Positions 1 through 5,571 of a DNA stretch of 5,571 bases are shown here, one piece after another. Position numbers and translations under genes: made by a program. The notes under the pieces were generated by a model. The model did no database searches, had not been told where the DNA came from, and saw only the letters and a program-made list of their open reading frames with translations. The stretch comes from an uncultured Bacteroidota bacterium (lineage in GTDB: Bacteria > Bacteroidota > Bacteroidia > Flavobacteriales > Flavobacteriaceae). The stretch's first letter is position 1. Each line of letters starts with the position of its first letter. The DNA lies in the NCBI GenBank assembly GCA_902560025.1, contig CACEKL010000025.1, positions 1-5,571 on the forward strand, in the 5' to 3' direction.

Positions 1-161
1 TTGTAGATTTTATATGTTAAATAACTATTAATTAATATTTAGCTAAGAAATGCAGTTTAATAGAAAAAAAAGTTCATCAAACTTAGTAAAAAGAATGATG
101 AACTTAGTTTCTAAAAGATTATCTGAAAACCTTCAATTGTTTGAAAGAAGTTCATAAAATC
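1..161. other. Non-coding left flank downstream of the operon
   Basis: This AT-rich stretch lies beyond the stop codon of the last operon gene. It contains the candidate terminator at about 64-105. No start codon (CAT on the plus strand) occurs on the minus strand in bases 1-60, so no minus-strand gene begins there. The only plus-strand frame open from the left edge ends after nine codons (TAA at 29-31); it could be the tail of a convergent gene but is far too short to call. I see no tRNA, repeat array or mobile-element end. Confidence 0.6.
64..105 (-). terminator. Rho-independent terminator of the lpxD-to-prohibitin operon
   Basis: Read on the minus strand, the arm AAGTTCATCA (105-96) and its exact complement TGATGAACTT (79-70) can form a 10-bp stem with a 16-base loop. 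Six further T residues follow directly (69-64), after two T at the end of the stem. It sits 57 bases past the stop codon of the last gene, where an operon terminator is expected. The stem has only three G:C pairs and the loop is large, so it is weaker than a textbook terminator, as is common in AT-rich genomes. On the plus strand the hairpin is not followed by a clean T-run, so it would act mainly in the minus direction. Confidence 0.72.
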
Positions 162-977
162 TTACTGATTTCCAAGAATTATTGGAAGACCATTTTCACC
201 TGAACCAATAACAATAACCTTAGAGTTGTTAGATTCAGATAGCTTTAAAGTAGCCTCTATCCCCTTTTCTTGAAGAATTCTATCAGTTAATGAAGCACTT
301 AAAATTCTATTTGCTCTAGCTTTACCTTCAGCATCAATTCTTTGTCTTTCTGCTTCTTGTTCTGCTTTAACAAGTCTAAATTCATACTCAAGAGCTTCTT
401 GCTCCTGAACAAGTTTTCTTTCAATACCTTCCTTAATTGCAGTTGGAAGAGTTACGTCTCTAACTAAAACAGAATTTAGTTGGATGTGCTGAGTTAAAAC
501 GTTGTCTCTAGTTTCTTCAAAGATCTCATTTTGAATAGCATCACGTTTAGTAGAATACAATTGCTCTGGAGTATATCTACCCACGACACTTCTAGCAACA
601 GCTCTAATATTAGGAAGTAGAACAGAATTTAGATAATTCTCACCTTTAGTTTGATGCAAAAGACCTAATTCTTCATATACAGGTTGATATAAAACTGATA
701 CATCTAAACTGATCTCAAGACCATTAGATGATAATACCTGCATACTTTCCATAACTTCTTGTTGTTTCACATTATAGATAACTAGTCTATTCCATGGAGC
801 AATAATTTTAAAACCCTCACCTTTTGGTGGTTGATCTGTTACAACCCCTCCTCCTAATGTTCTAAATAGAACACCGGCCTCACCAGATCCAATATTTACA
901 GAAGATCTTGAGATAAATACGATCAATAACAATGATAATAAGATAATAGGTAAACCTACATTTGGTAAATTTTTCAT
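162..977 (-). CDS. Prohibitin/SPFH (band 7) family membrane protein
   Basis: This is a 271-residue protein with one N-terminal hydrophobic segment (about residues 8-22), probably a signal anchor. An SPFH/band 7 domain follows (about 28-185), including the family-like stretch GEGFKIIAPW (53-62). Then comes a charged, Glu/Gln/Arg-rich helix likely to form a coiled coil (about 185-225), and the tail GLPIILG (263-269), which is typical of prohibitins. Prohibitin-like SPFH proteins form large ring or cage assemblies in membranes, and several of them modulate the FtsH protease. Membrane quality control is therefore the best general guess, but no FtsH gene is visible here and the partner is unknown. 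An in-frame TAA immediately precedes the ATG, so no longer start is possible. The gene lies 12 bases after fabG and ahead of the terminator, making it the last operon member. HflC/HflK or stomatin assignment is less likely given the length and the C-terminus. Confidence 0.88.
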   Translation of the reverse strand: MKNLPNVGLPIILLSLLLIVFISRSSVNIGSGEAGVLFRTLGGGVVTDQPPKGEGFKIIAPWNRLVIYNVKQQEVMESMQVLSSNGLEISLDVSVLYQPVYEELGLLHQTKGENYLNSVLLPNIRAVARSVVGRYTPEQLYSTKRDAIQNEIFEETRDNVLTQHIQLNSVLVRDVTLPTAIKEGIERKLVQEQEALEYEFRLVKAEQEAERQRIDAEGKARANRILSASLTDRILQEKGIEATLKLSESNNSKVIVIGSGENGLPIILGNQ

Positions 978-989
978 TTAAATAATATA

Positions 990-1736
990 TTAAGTTAACA
1001 TTCCTCCATCAACATGGAGAACTTGACCAGTTATATAACTGGATAATTCTGATGCAAGAAATACACATGCATTTCCAACATCACTTGGATTACCACCTCT
1101 TTTTAGTGGTATACTTTCTTTCCAGGACTTAATTACATCTTCTGGAAGAGAATCTGTCATATCAGTCTCAATAAATCCAGGAGCAATAACATTACTTCTA
1201 ATATTTCTTGATCCGAGTTCTAGCGCTACTGACTTAGAGAAACCAATAATTCCAGCTTTTGAAGCTGAATAGTTTGATTGCCCAGCATTTCCTTTGACAC
1301 CAACAACTGAACTAATATTTATAATTGAACCACTCCTTTGCTTTAGAAATGTTTTTATAGATGCTTTAGTTAAATTAAAAACTGATGAAAGATTAGTGTT
1401 AATTACAGCATCAAAATCATCTTTTTCCATCCTCATTAGAAGGTTATCCTTCTTTATACCAGCATTATTTACAAGAATATCAATTTTTTTAAAATCACCC
1501 AAAACATCATCAATAAGCTTAAGAGCATCATCATGATTTGAAGCATCACTTTTATATGCCTTTGATTTAACTCCCAGAGAGTTAAGCTCATTTTCTAAAT
1601 TTTCTGCAGACTCTTTAGAATTGTTATATGTAAATGCAACATTACATCCATTTTCAGCAAAAGATTTACAAATAGCTTTACCTATTCCTCTGCTCCCACC
1701 AGTAACAATTGCAACCTTAGAATCTAATAGTTTCAT
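990..1736 (-). CDS. fabG: 3-oxoacyl-[acyl-carrier-protein] reductase FabG
   Basis: This 248-residue short-chain dehydrogenase catalyses the NADPH-dependent reduction of 3-oxoacyl-ACP to 3-hydroxyacyl-ACP in type II fatty-acid synthesis in the cytoplasm. The Rossmann glycine motif TGGSRGIG is at 12-19 and NNAG at 90-93. The catalytic tetrad is Asn115, Ser143, Tyr156 and Lys160 (in YSASK). The segment VGVKGNAGQSNY (145-156) and the C-terminal YITGQVLHVDGGM are close to classical FabG, and the length matches the family (about 245-250). The ATG overlaps the sucD stop by one base (TAATG), which suggests translational coupling. SDR enzymes can be hard to tell apart, but the close match to FabG motifs and the neighbouring fatty-acid and lipid A genes favour true FabG. 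Its product is the shared substrate of LpxA, LpxD and FabZ encoded upstream in the same operon. Confidence 0.93.
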   Translation of the reverse strand: MKLLDSKVAIVTGGSRGIGKAICKSFAENGCNVAFTYNNSKESAENLENELNSLGVKSKAYKSDASNHDDALKLIDDVLGDFKKIDILVNNAGIKKDNLLMRMEKDDFDAVINTNLSSVFNLTKASIKTFLKQRSGSIINISSVVGVKGNAGQSNYSASKAGIIGFSKSVALELGSRNIRSNVIAPGFIETDMTDSLPEDVIKSWKESIPLKRGGNPSDVGNACVFLASELSSYITGQVLHVDGGMLT

Positions 1737-1738
1737 TA
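1734..1738 (-). other. TAATG stop-start overlap, sucD/fabG
   Basis: The TAA stop of sucD (1738-1736) and the ATG of fabG (1736-1734) share one base. No Shine-Dalgarno-like sequence precedes the fabG start, so re-initiation by ribosomes finishing sucD is the likely way it is translated. The overlap also fixes the fabG start. Confidence 0.8.
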
Positions 1739-2608
1739 GTTTAAAATTTGTTTTACAGTTTTTCCAATATCAGCAGGAGAATCTACTACATAAATACCAG
1801 ATTCTCTCATTATTCTTTTTTTAGCTGTTGCAGTATCATCTTTTCCACCAATAATTGCTCCAGCATGACCCATTTTTCTACCTTTAGGAGCAGTTTCACC
1901 AGCAATGAATCCAACAACTGGTTTTTTATTTCCATTTTCTGCAACCCATTTAGCAGCATCGATTTCTAATTGACCTCCAATTTCACCAATTAATACAATA
2001 AGATCTGTGCTTTCGTCATTCATAAAAAGCTGAACTGAATCTAGCAAAGTAGTTCCAATAATAGGATCTCCCCCTACTCCAATAGCAGTTGAGATTCCAT
2101 AACCAGCTTTAACAACCTGATCAGCTGCTTCATAGGTTAATGTTCCTGACTTTGAAACAATTCCAATATTTCCCTTTTGGAAAACAAATCCTGGCATAAT
2201 ACCAATTTTTGCTTCTTCAGGTGTTATAATCCCAGGACAGTTAGGTCCAATAAGTCTAACATTTTTTTCCTTTATATAAGATACAACTTTAGTCATATCT
2301 GAGACAGGAATTCCTTCAGTTATTGCTACAATAGTTTTGATTCCAGACTCAGCTGCTTCCATTATAGCATCAGCAGCAAATGCAGGAGGTACAAAAATTA
2401 TAGATGTATTTATATCTTCATTAATTACTGCCTCTTGAACACTGTTATAAACTGGTTTATTTAAATGTGTTGAGCCTCCTTTTCCTGGAGTAACACCACA
2501 AACAACATTTGTACCATATTCTATCATTTGCTCAGAGTGAAAAGTACCTTCACTACCAGTAAATCCTTGAACTAAAACTTTAGAGTCCTTGTTGACTATA
2601 ATGCTCAT
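1736..2608 (-). CDS. sucD: Succinyl-CoA synthetase (ADP/GDP-forming), alpha subunit
   Basis: This 290-residue protein is the usual length for SucD. With the beta subunit SucC it interconverts succinyl-CoA and succinate with substrate-level phosphorylation of ADP or GDP in the TCA cycle. The N-terminal CoA-binding domain contains VQGFTGSEGTFH (13-24), and GPNCPG is at 121-126. The ligase domain carries the phospho-histidine His248 in KMGHAGAIIGG and Glu210 in the IGEIGGQ motif that contacts the active histidine. The start gives the expected N-terminus, MSIIVNKDSK. No sucC is present in the window, so the beta subunit must be encoded elsewhere; nucleotide specificity depends on beta and cannot be read here. 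The gene lies 17 bases after efp and overlaps fabG by one base. All key residues are intact. Confidence 0.96.
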   Translation of the reverse strand: MSIIVNKDSKVLVQGFTGSEGTFHSEQMIEYGTNVVCGVTPGKGGSTHLNKPVYNSVQEAVINEDINTSIIFVPPAFAADAIMEAAESGIKTIVAITEGIPVSDMTKVVSYIKEKNVRLIGPNCPGIITPEEAKIGIMPGFVFQKGNIGIVSKSGTLTYEAADQVVKAGYGISTAIGVGGDPIIGTTLLDSVQLFMNDESTDLIVLIGEIGGQLEIDAAKWVAENGNKKPVVGFIAGETAPKGRKMGHAGAIIGGKDDTATAKKRIMRESGIYVVDSPADIGKTVKQILN

Positions 2609-2625
2609 CTATTTTTTTGACAAAT

Positions 2626-3189
2626 TTATTTTATTCTTTCGAGATACTGCCCTTTTTCAGTATCAATTTTCACCTTATCTCCTTCATTTATGAACAATGG
2701 AACATTTACAACTGCACCTGTTTCTAAAGTAGCAGGTTTAGTTGCGTTTGTTGCAGTATTTCCTTTAACGCCTGGCTCAGTGTGAGTTACTTCTAGAGTA
2801 ACATTTAAAGGCATGTCAACTGACAGTGGATTATTATCCTCAGTATTTATTATAATAGTAACATTCTCACCTTCTTTAAGTAAATCTGGATAGTCAATTT
2901 TTGTTTTTTCAATTGTAATCTGGTTATAATCATCATTATTCATGAAATAATAATAATCAGAGTCATTGTATAAAAATTGATATTGACTAGTCATAACTTT
3001 AACTTCTTCTATTTTGTGCCCTGAGGGAAATGTATTGTCAATTACTTTACCATTTGTAACACTTTTAAGTTTTGTTCTAACAAATGCTGGACCCTTTCCT
3101 GGCTTTACATGAAGGAATTCAATTATTTTATAAATATCGTGGTTGTATTTGATACAAAGACCTTTTCTAATATCACTTGTGCTTGCCAT
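2626..3189 (-). CDS. efp: Translation elongation factor P
   Basis: This 187-residue, three-domain EF-P binds the ribosome between the P and E sites and relieves stalling at consecutive prolines. The N-terminal KOW-like domain (about 1-65) ends its tip loop with Pro30-Gly31-Lys32-Gly33-Pro34; Lys32 is the residue that reaches the peptidyl-tRNA acceptor end. An OB domain follows (about 66-128, including YNDSDYYYFMNNDDYNQI). The C-terminal OB domain (about 129-187) contains the conserved GNTATNATKPATLETGA stretch and ends GQYLERIK. Length and start (MASTSDIRKG) match flavobacterial EF-P. No modification gene (epmA/epmB, earP) lies in the window. The PGKGP tip resembles the actinobacterial EF-P subfamily that works with an unmodified lysine; whether that holds here is inference. 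The gene starts 3 bases after lpxA, so it is co-transcribed with lipid A genes. Confidence 0.96.
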   Translation of the reverse strand: MASTSDIRKGLCIKYNHDIYKIIEFLHVKPGKGPAFVRTKLKSVTNGKVIDNTFPSGHKIEEVKVMTSQYQFLYNDSDYYYFMNNDDYNQITIEKTKIDYPDLLKEGENVTIIINTEDNNPLSVDMPLNVTLEVTHTEPGVKGNTATNATKPATLETGAVVNVPLFINEGDKVKIDTEKGQYLERIK

Positions 3190-3192
3190 AAA

Positions 3193-3978
3193 TTAGTTTT
3201 TTTGAAAGTAACCTTTCATAATTCCACGTTGAGAGTTTTCTATAAACTGAATTATTTCATCTCTTTCTGGTGTTGCATTTAACTCAGCTTGAATAATTTC
3301 CATCGCCTGAGTATTATTATATTTCTTTTGATAAAGGATTCTATAGATATTTTGAATTTCTTGAACTTTTGCACTTGTGAATCCTCTTCTTCTCAAACCA
3401 ACAGAATTAATTCCTACATATGATAATGGTTCTCTAGCAGCTTTAACAAATGGAGGTACATCTTTTCTAACAAGTGATCCACCTGCCACAAATGCATGTG
3501 ATCCTATCTTACAAAATTGATGTACTGCGACAAACCCTGAAAGAATAACATAATCACCAACAGTTATATGTCCTGCTAATGTTGAACTATTAGAGAATAT
3601 ACAATTATCACCAACAAAACAATCATGAGCAACATGTGAATAGGCCATAATTAAACAATTAGAGCCTATTTTTGTTGTTCCTCTATCTTTTGTTCCTCTG
3701 TTAATAGTAACACACTCTCTAATAGTTGTATTATCTCCAATTTCACAAAGTGACTCTTCTCCTTCAAATTTTAAATCTTGAGGGACTCCTGAAATAACTG
3801 CACCAGGGTAAATATTACAGTTTTTACCAATTCTTGCCCCTTCCATTATAGTAACATTTGAACCTACCCAAGTTCCCTCTCCAATTTCAACATCACTACT
3901 AATTGTTGCAAATGGCTCTACAACTACATTTTTTGCAATTTTTGCTCCAGGGTGTACATATGCTAAAGGTTGATTCAT
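3193..3978 (-). CDS. lpxA: Acyl-ACP--UDP-N-acetylglucosamine O-acyltransferase LpxA
   Basis: This 261-residue enzyme catalyses the first step of lipid A synthesis, transferring a 3-hydroxyacyl chain from ACP to the 3-OH of UDP-GlcNAc in the cytoplasm; it acts as a trimer. Residues 1 to about 185 form a left-handed beta-helix of hexapeptide repeats (for example IGEGTW, IGKNCN, VGDNCI). The catalytic His118 lies in HVAHDC, equivalent to E. coli His125, and the VHQF motif is at 152-155. The C-terminal helical domain begins after NSVGLRRRGF (191-200). By alignment by eye, Gly166 matches E. coli Gly173, the chain-length ruler residue, consistent with a long 3-hydroxyacyl donor rather than C10. The gene starts 2 bases after the lpxC/fabZ stop and ends 3 bases before efp. 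The start MNQPLAYVHP fits the family exactly. Confidence 0.97.
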   Translation of the reverse strand: MNQPLAYVHPGAKIAKNVVVEPFATISSDVEIGEGTWVGSNVTIMEGARIGKNCNIYPGAVISGVPQDLKFEGEESLCEIGDNTTIRECVTINRGTKDRGTTKIGSNCLIMAYSHVAHDCFVGDNCIFSNSSTLAGHITVGDYVILSGFVAVHQFCKIGSHAFVAGGSLVRKDVPPFVKAAREPLSYVGINSVGLRRRGFTSAKVQEIQNIYRILYQKKYNNTQAMEIIQAELNATPERDEIIQFIENSQRGIMKGYFQKN

Positions 3979-3980
3979 AA

Positions 3981-5381
3981 TTATGTTTTTTTAATAATTT
4001 TTGCCATAAATTCTCCTTCACTTTTCACTTCATCTCCAACAAATGATTGTCCATACATGTGAATAATTCCTCTTCTTATAGGAGATATAAGCTCTAATTT
4101 ACAAATAAGTGTATCACCAGGTACAACAGGGTTCTTAAACTTACATTTATCCATCTTCATAAAAAACGTTAAATAGTTTTCAGGATCTGGGACAGTGTTA
4201 AGTACTAGAACTCCCCCAGCCTGAGCCATAAATTCAACCTGAAGTACTCCAGGCATTACTGGGGCACCAGGAAAATGTCCTTCAACCCATGATTCACTTT
4301 CTTCAACTTTTCTTAGACCAATAACGTGAGATTCAGATAGTTCAAGAACCTCATCAATTAATAAAAATGGTGGGCGATGAGGAATTACTTTCATAATTTG
4401 ATTCGAGTCCATTAATGGCTTCTTTTCAAAATCAATTTTTGGTAATGTATTCTTTCTATCAGATTTTATCACTTCAGAGACCTTTTTAGCAAATTTAGCA
4501 TTTATTGAATGACCAGGTTTTTCTGCAATAACTTTTCCTCTTATTTTCATTCCAATTAAAGCTAAATCTCCAATTACATCTAGTAATTTATGCCTTGCTG
4601 CCTCATTAGGATAGTGAAGATCTAAATTGTCTAAAATACCATTTGGTGTAACAGAAATAGAATCTTTATTAAATGCTTTCTTTAAAATATCCATATTGCT
4701 TTCTGCCAAAGGCTTATCCACATATACTATAGCATTGTTTAAATCACCTCCTTTAATTAATCCATTTTCGAGCAATGTTTCTAACTCATGCAGAAAGCTA
4801 AAAGTTCTTGCTGATGAAATTTCTTCCTTAAACTCACTTATATGATTGATTGACGCCTCTTGCTCACCTAAAACTTTAGTTTTATAATCAACAATTGTAT
4901 TTACTTTATAATTGTCATCAGGAATAATTGAAATCTTACTTCCAGAATCTGCACATACATATGAAATTGGTTCAGATGGAAAAAACTCCTCTCTTAAAAC
5001 ATTCTGTTCAACAATTTTAGCTTCTTCTAAAGCATTTATAAAGAATTTTGAAGATCCATCCATTATTGGAACCTCGGGACCATCAAGACATATAAAACAG
5101 TTATCTATTTCTAGCCCTGTAATTGCAGCTAGGACATGCTCAGATGTATGTATTCTAAATATACCATTATCAAGATTTGTACCTCTATCAGTATTAGATA
5201 TATATTTAATATGAGCATTAATTAGATTATCACCTTCAATATCTTCTCTAATAAAAACTAGACCTGTGTCAACTGGAGCTGGTTTAAATGTAATATTTAC
5301 ATGTTCACCAGTATGGAGACCTACTCCACTTAGCTTTGTTTCTTTTGAAATAGTTTTTTGGGGTACAGTTCTTCTAATCAT
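3981..5381 (-). CDS. lpxC/fabZ: Bifunctional UDP-3-O-acyl-GlcNAc deacetylase / 3-hydroxyacyl-ACP dehydratase (LpxC-FabZ fusion)
   Basis: This 466-residue fusion has LpxC at about 1-305, a short linker, and FabZ at about 325-466. LpxC is the zinc deacetylase that commits UDP-3-O-acyl-GlcNAc to lipid A. Its visible residues are SGVGLHTG (18-25), the base Glu81 and zinc ligand His82 (HTSEH), Thr193 in ARTF, zinc ligands His264 and Asp268 (RHKLLD), and His291 in KPGHSINAKF. FabZ dehydrates 3-hydroxyacyl-ACP to trans-2-enoyl-ACP. It has PHRPPFLLID (334-343), catalytic His369 in GHFPG and catalytic Glu383 in GVLQVEFMAQAGG. Both active sites look complete and the frame runs through the linker without interruption. 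The fusion is known and typical of Bacteroidota. The ATG overlaps the lpxD stop by one base, which supports MIRRT as the N-terminus. Since FabZ competes with LpxA for the same substrate, the fusion ties dehydratase supply to lipid A commitment. Confidence 0.97.
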   Translation of the reverse strand: MIRRTVPQKTISKETKLSGVGLHTGEHVNITFKPAPVDTGLVFIREDIEGDNLINAHIKYISNTDRGTNLDNGIFRIHTSEHVLAAITGLEIDNCFICLDGPEVPIMDGSSKFFINALEEAKIVEQNVLREEFFPSEPISYVCADSGSKISIIPDDNYKVNTIVDYKTKVLGEQEASINHISEFKEEISSARTFSFLHELETLLENGLIKGGDLNNAIVYVDKPLAESNMDILKKAFNKDSISVTPNGILDNLDLHYPNEAARHKLLDVIGDLALIGMKIRGKVIAEKPGHSINAKFAKKVSEVIKSDRKNTLPKIDFEKKPLMDSNQIMKVIPHRPPFLLIDEVLELSESHVIGLRKVEESESWVEGHFPGAPVMPGVLQVEFMAQAGGVLVLNTVPDPENYLTFFMKMDKCKFKNPVVPGDTLICKLELISPIRRGIIHMYGQSFVGDEVKSEGEFMAKIIKKT

Positions 5382-5383
5382 TA
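5379..5383 (-). other. TAATG stop-start overlap, lpxD/lpxC-fabZ
   Basis: The lpxD stop TAA (5383-5381) shares one base with the ATG of lpxC/fabZ (5381-5379). A purine-rich AAGAAAG lies at 5392-5386, a few bases upstream, but it is not a convincing Shine-Dalgarno sequence. The arrangement points to translational coupling of the two lipid A genes and decides the downstream start. Confidence 0.8.
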
Positions 5384-5571
5384 ATCTTTCTTATCTATTT
5401 TTTTTACAATTTCTGGCAAATTCTTAAAATGAATATAAGATTTGTTATAATTCATGTATGAAATTGCAGGAGTACCTGTTATTCTTGCATTACTTTCAAC
5501 ATCAGATGTTACTCCGGCTTGAGCTTGTATTTTGACATTATCTCCAATTTTTAAATGACCAATTATTCCAA
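5381..5571 (-). CDS. lpxD: UDP-3-O-acylglucosamine N-acyltransferase LpxD, C-terminal part (truncated by window edge)
   Basis: The reading frame enters from the right edge and gives 62 residues plus a TAA stop. It begins GIIGHLKIGDNVKIQAQAGV and ends NLPEIVKKIDKKD. The first part consists of the last hexapeptide turns of a left-handed beta-helix (IGHLKI, GDNVKI, QAQAGV). The segment TGTPAISYMNYNKSYIHFKNLPEI follows, which matches the C-terminal helical tail of Bacteroidota LpxD. LpxD adds the N-linked 3-hydroxyacyl chain to UDP-3-O-acyl-glucosamine, the step after LpxC. The catalytic histidine and the N-terminal uridine-binding domain lie outside the window and cannot be checked. A run of eight A residues (5405-5398) sits seven codons before the stop. 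Assignment rests on the C-terminal motif and on the lpxD-lpxC/fabZ-lpxA order. Confidence 0.9.
   Translation of the reverse strand, partial: GIIGHLKIGDNVKIQAQAGVTSDVESNARITGTPAISYMNYNKSYIHFKNLPEIVKKIDKKD

Noticed and set aside
1..31. Plus-strand frame open from the left edge for nine codons, possibly the tail of a convergent gene.
   Set aside because: It is too short to distinguish from chance; no protein family can be judged from nine residues.
132..145. Short inverted repeat TTCAA/TTGAA downstream of the prohibitin stop.
   Set aside because: The stem is only 5 bp, without G:C strength or an adjoining T-run; the hairpin at 70-105 is the better terminator.
1294..1536. Plus-strand open frame of 80 codons inside fabG.
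   Set aside because: It is antisense to a clearly conserved FabG, its composition is that of a shadow frame, and no family is recognisable.
1621..1969. Two plus-strand open frames (67 and 73 codons) antisense to the fabG/sucD junction and the sucD 3' end.
   Set aside because: They are shadow frames opposite conserved coding sequence, rich in Ser/Phe/Ile as expected from reversed AT-rich codons, with no domain signal.
2621..2628. TAAATTTG on the minus strand between efp and sucD, matching the Bacteroidota -7 promoter element TAnnTTTG.
   Set aside because: No TTG/TTTG -33 element lies about 19-21 bases upstream, it overlaps the efp stop codon, and such 8-mers arise by chance in AT-rich DNA.
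4627..5214. Two plus-strand open frames (72 and 100 codons) antisense to the LpxC domain.
   Set aside because: They overlap intact LpxC catalytic-domain sequence and have no recognisable motif or initiation signal.
1..5571. Search for an undescribed system, mobile element, CRISPR array, tRNA or horizontally acquired island.
   Set aside because: The whole window is tightly packed core metabolism with consistent base and stop-codon use; no repeats, terminal inverted repeats, integrase, transposase or unassigned gene were seen.

Overview
The window is an ordinary stretch of core chromosome. It comes from an AT-rich Gram-negative bacterium that is very likely a member of Bacteroidota, most likely a Flavobacteriales-type (possibly marine) lineage. 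The evidence is an LpxC-FabZ fusion, which is characteristic of Bacteroidota; the gene order lpxD - lpxC/fabZ - lpxA - efp - sucD; protein wording close to flavobacterial LpxA, EF-P and SucD; A-rich leaders without a clear Shine-Dalgarno sequence; and TAA as the stop codon of all seven genes. Assignment below class level is inference.

All genes lie on the minus strand, so transcription runs from the right edge to the left. In that order they are: the 3' end of lpxD (cut by the right edge); a bifunctional lpxC/fabZ; lpxA; efp; sucD; fabG; and a membrane-anchored prohibitin/SPFH-family gene. Junctions are extremely tight: two TAATG one-base overlaps, then gaps of 2, 3, 12 and 17 bases. This is the layout of a single operon, and no convincing internal promoter was found. 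Only bases 1-161 are non-coding. They hold a good candidate Rho-independent terminator for the operon (10-bp stem at 70-79/96-105 followed on the minus strand by a T-run).

Functionally the cluster centres on 3-hydroxyacyl-ACP. FabG makes it, LpxA and LpxD use it to acylate the lipid A precursor, LpxC performs the committed deacetylation, and the FabZ half of the fusion diverts it into fatty-acid elongation. EF-P (translation of polyproline stretches), SucD (TCA-cycle succinyl-CoA synthetase alpha subunit) and the prohibitin-like protein (membrane quality control) are housekeeping passengers, or are co-regulated with growth and envelope synthesis.

I see no mobile element, CRISPR array, tRNA/rRNA, defence module or undescribed system. 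The most interesting details are modest: the PGKGP tip of EF-P, the clustering of the 3-hydroxyacyl-ACP branch point, and the SPFH gene at the operon end.
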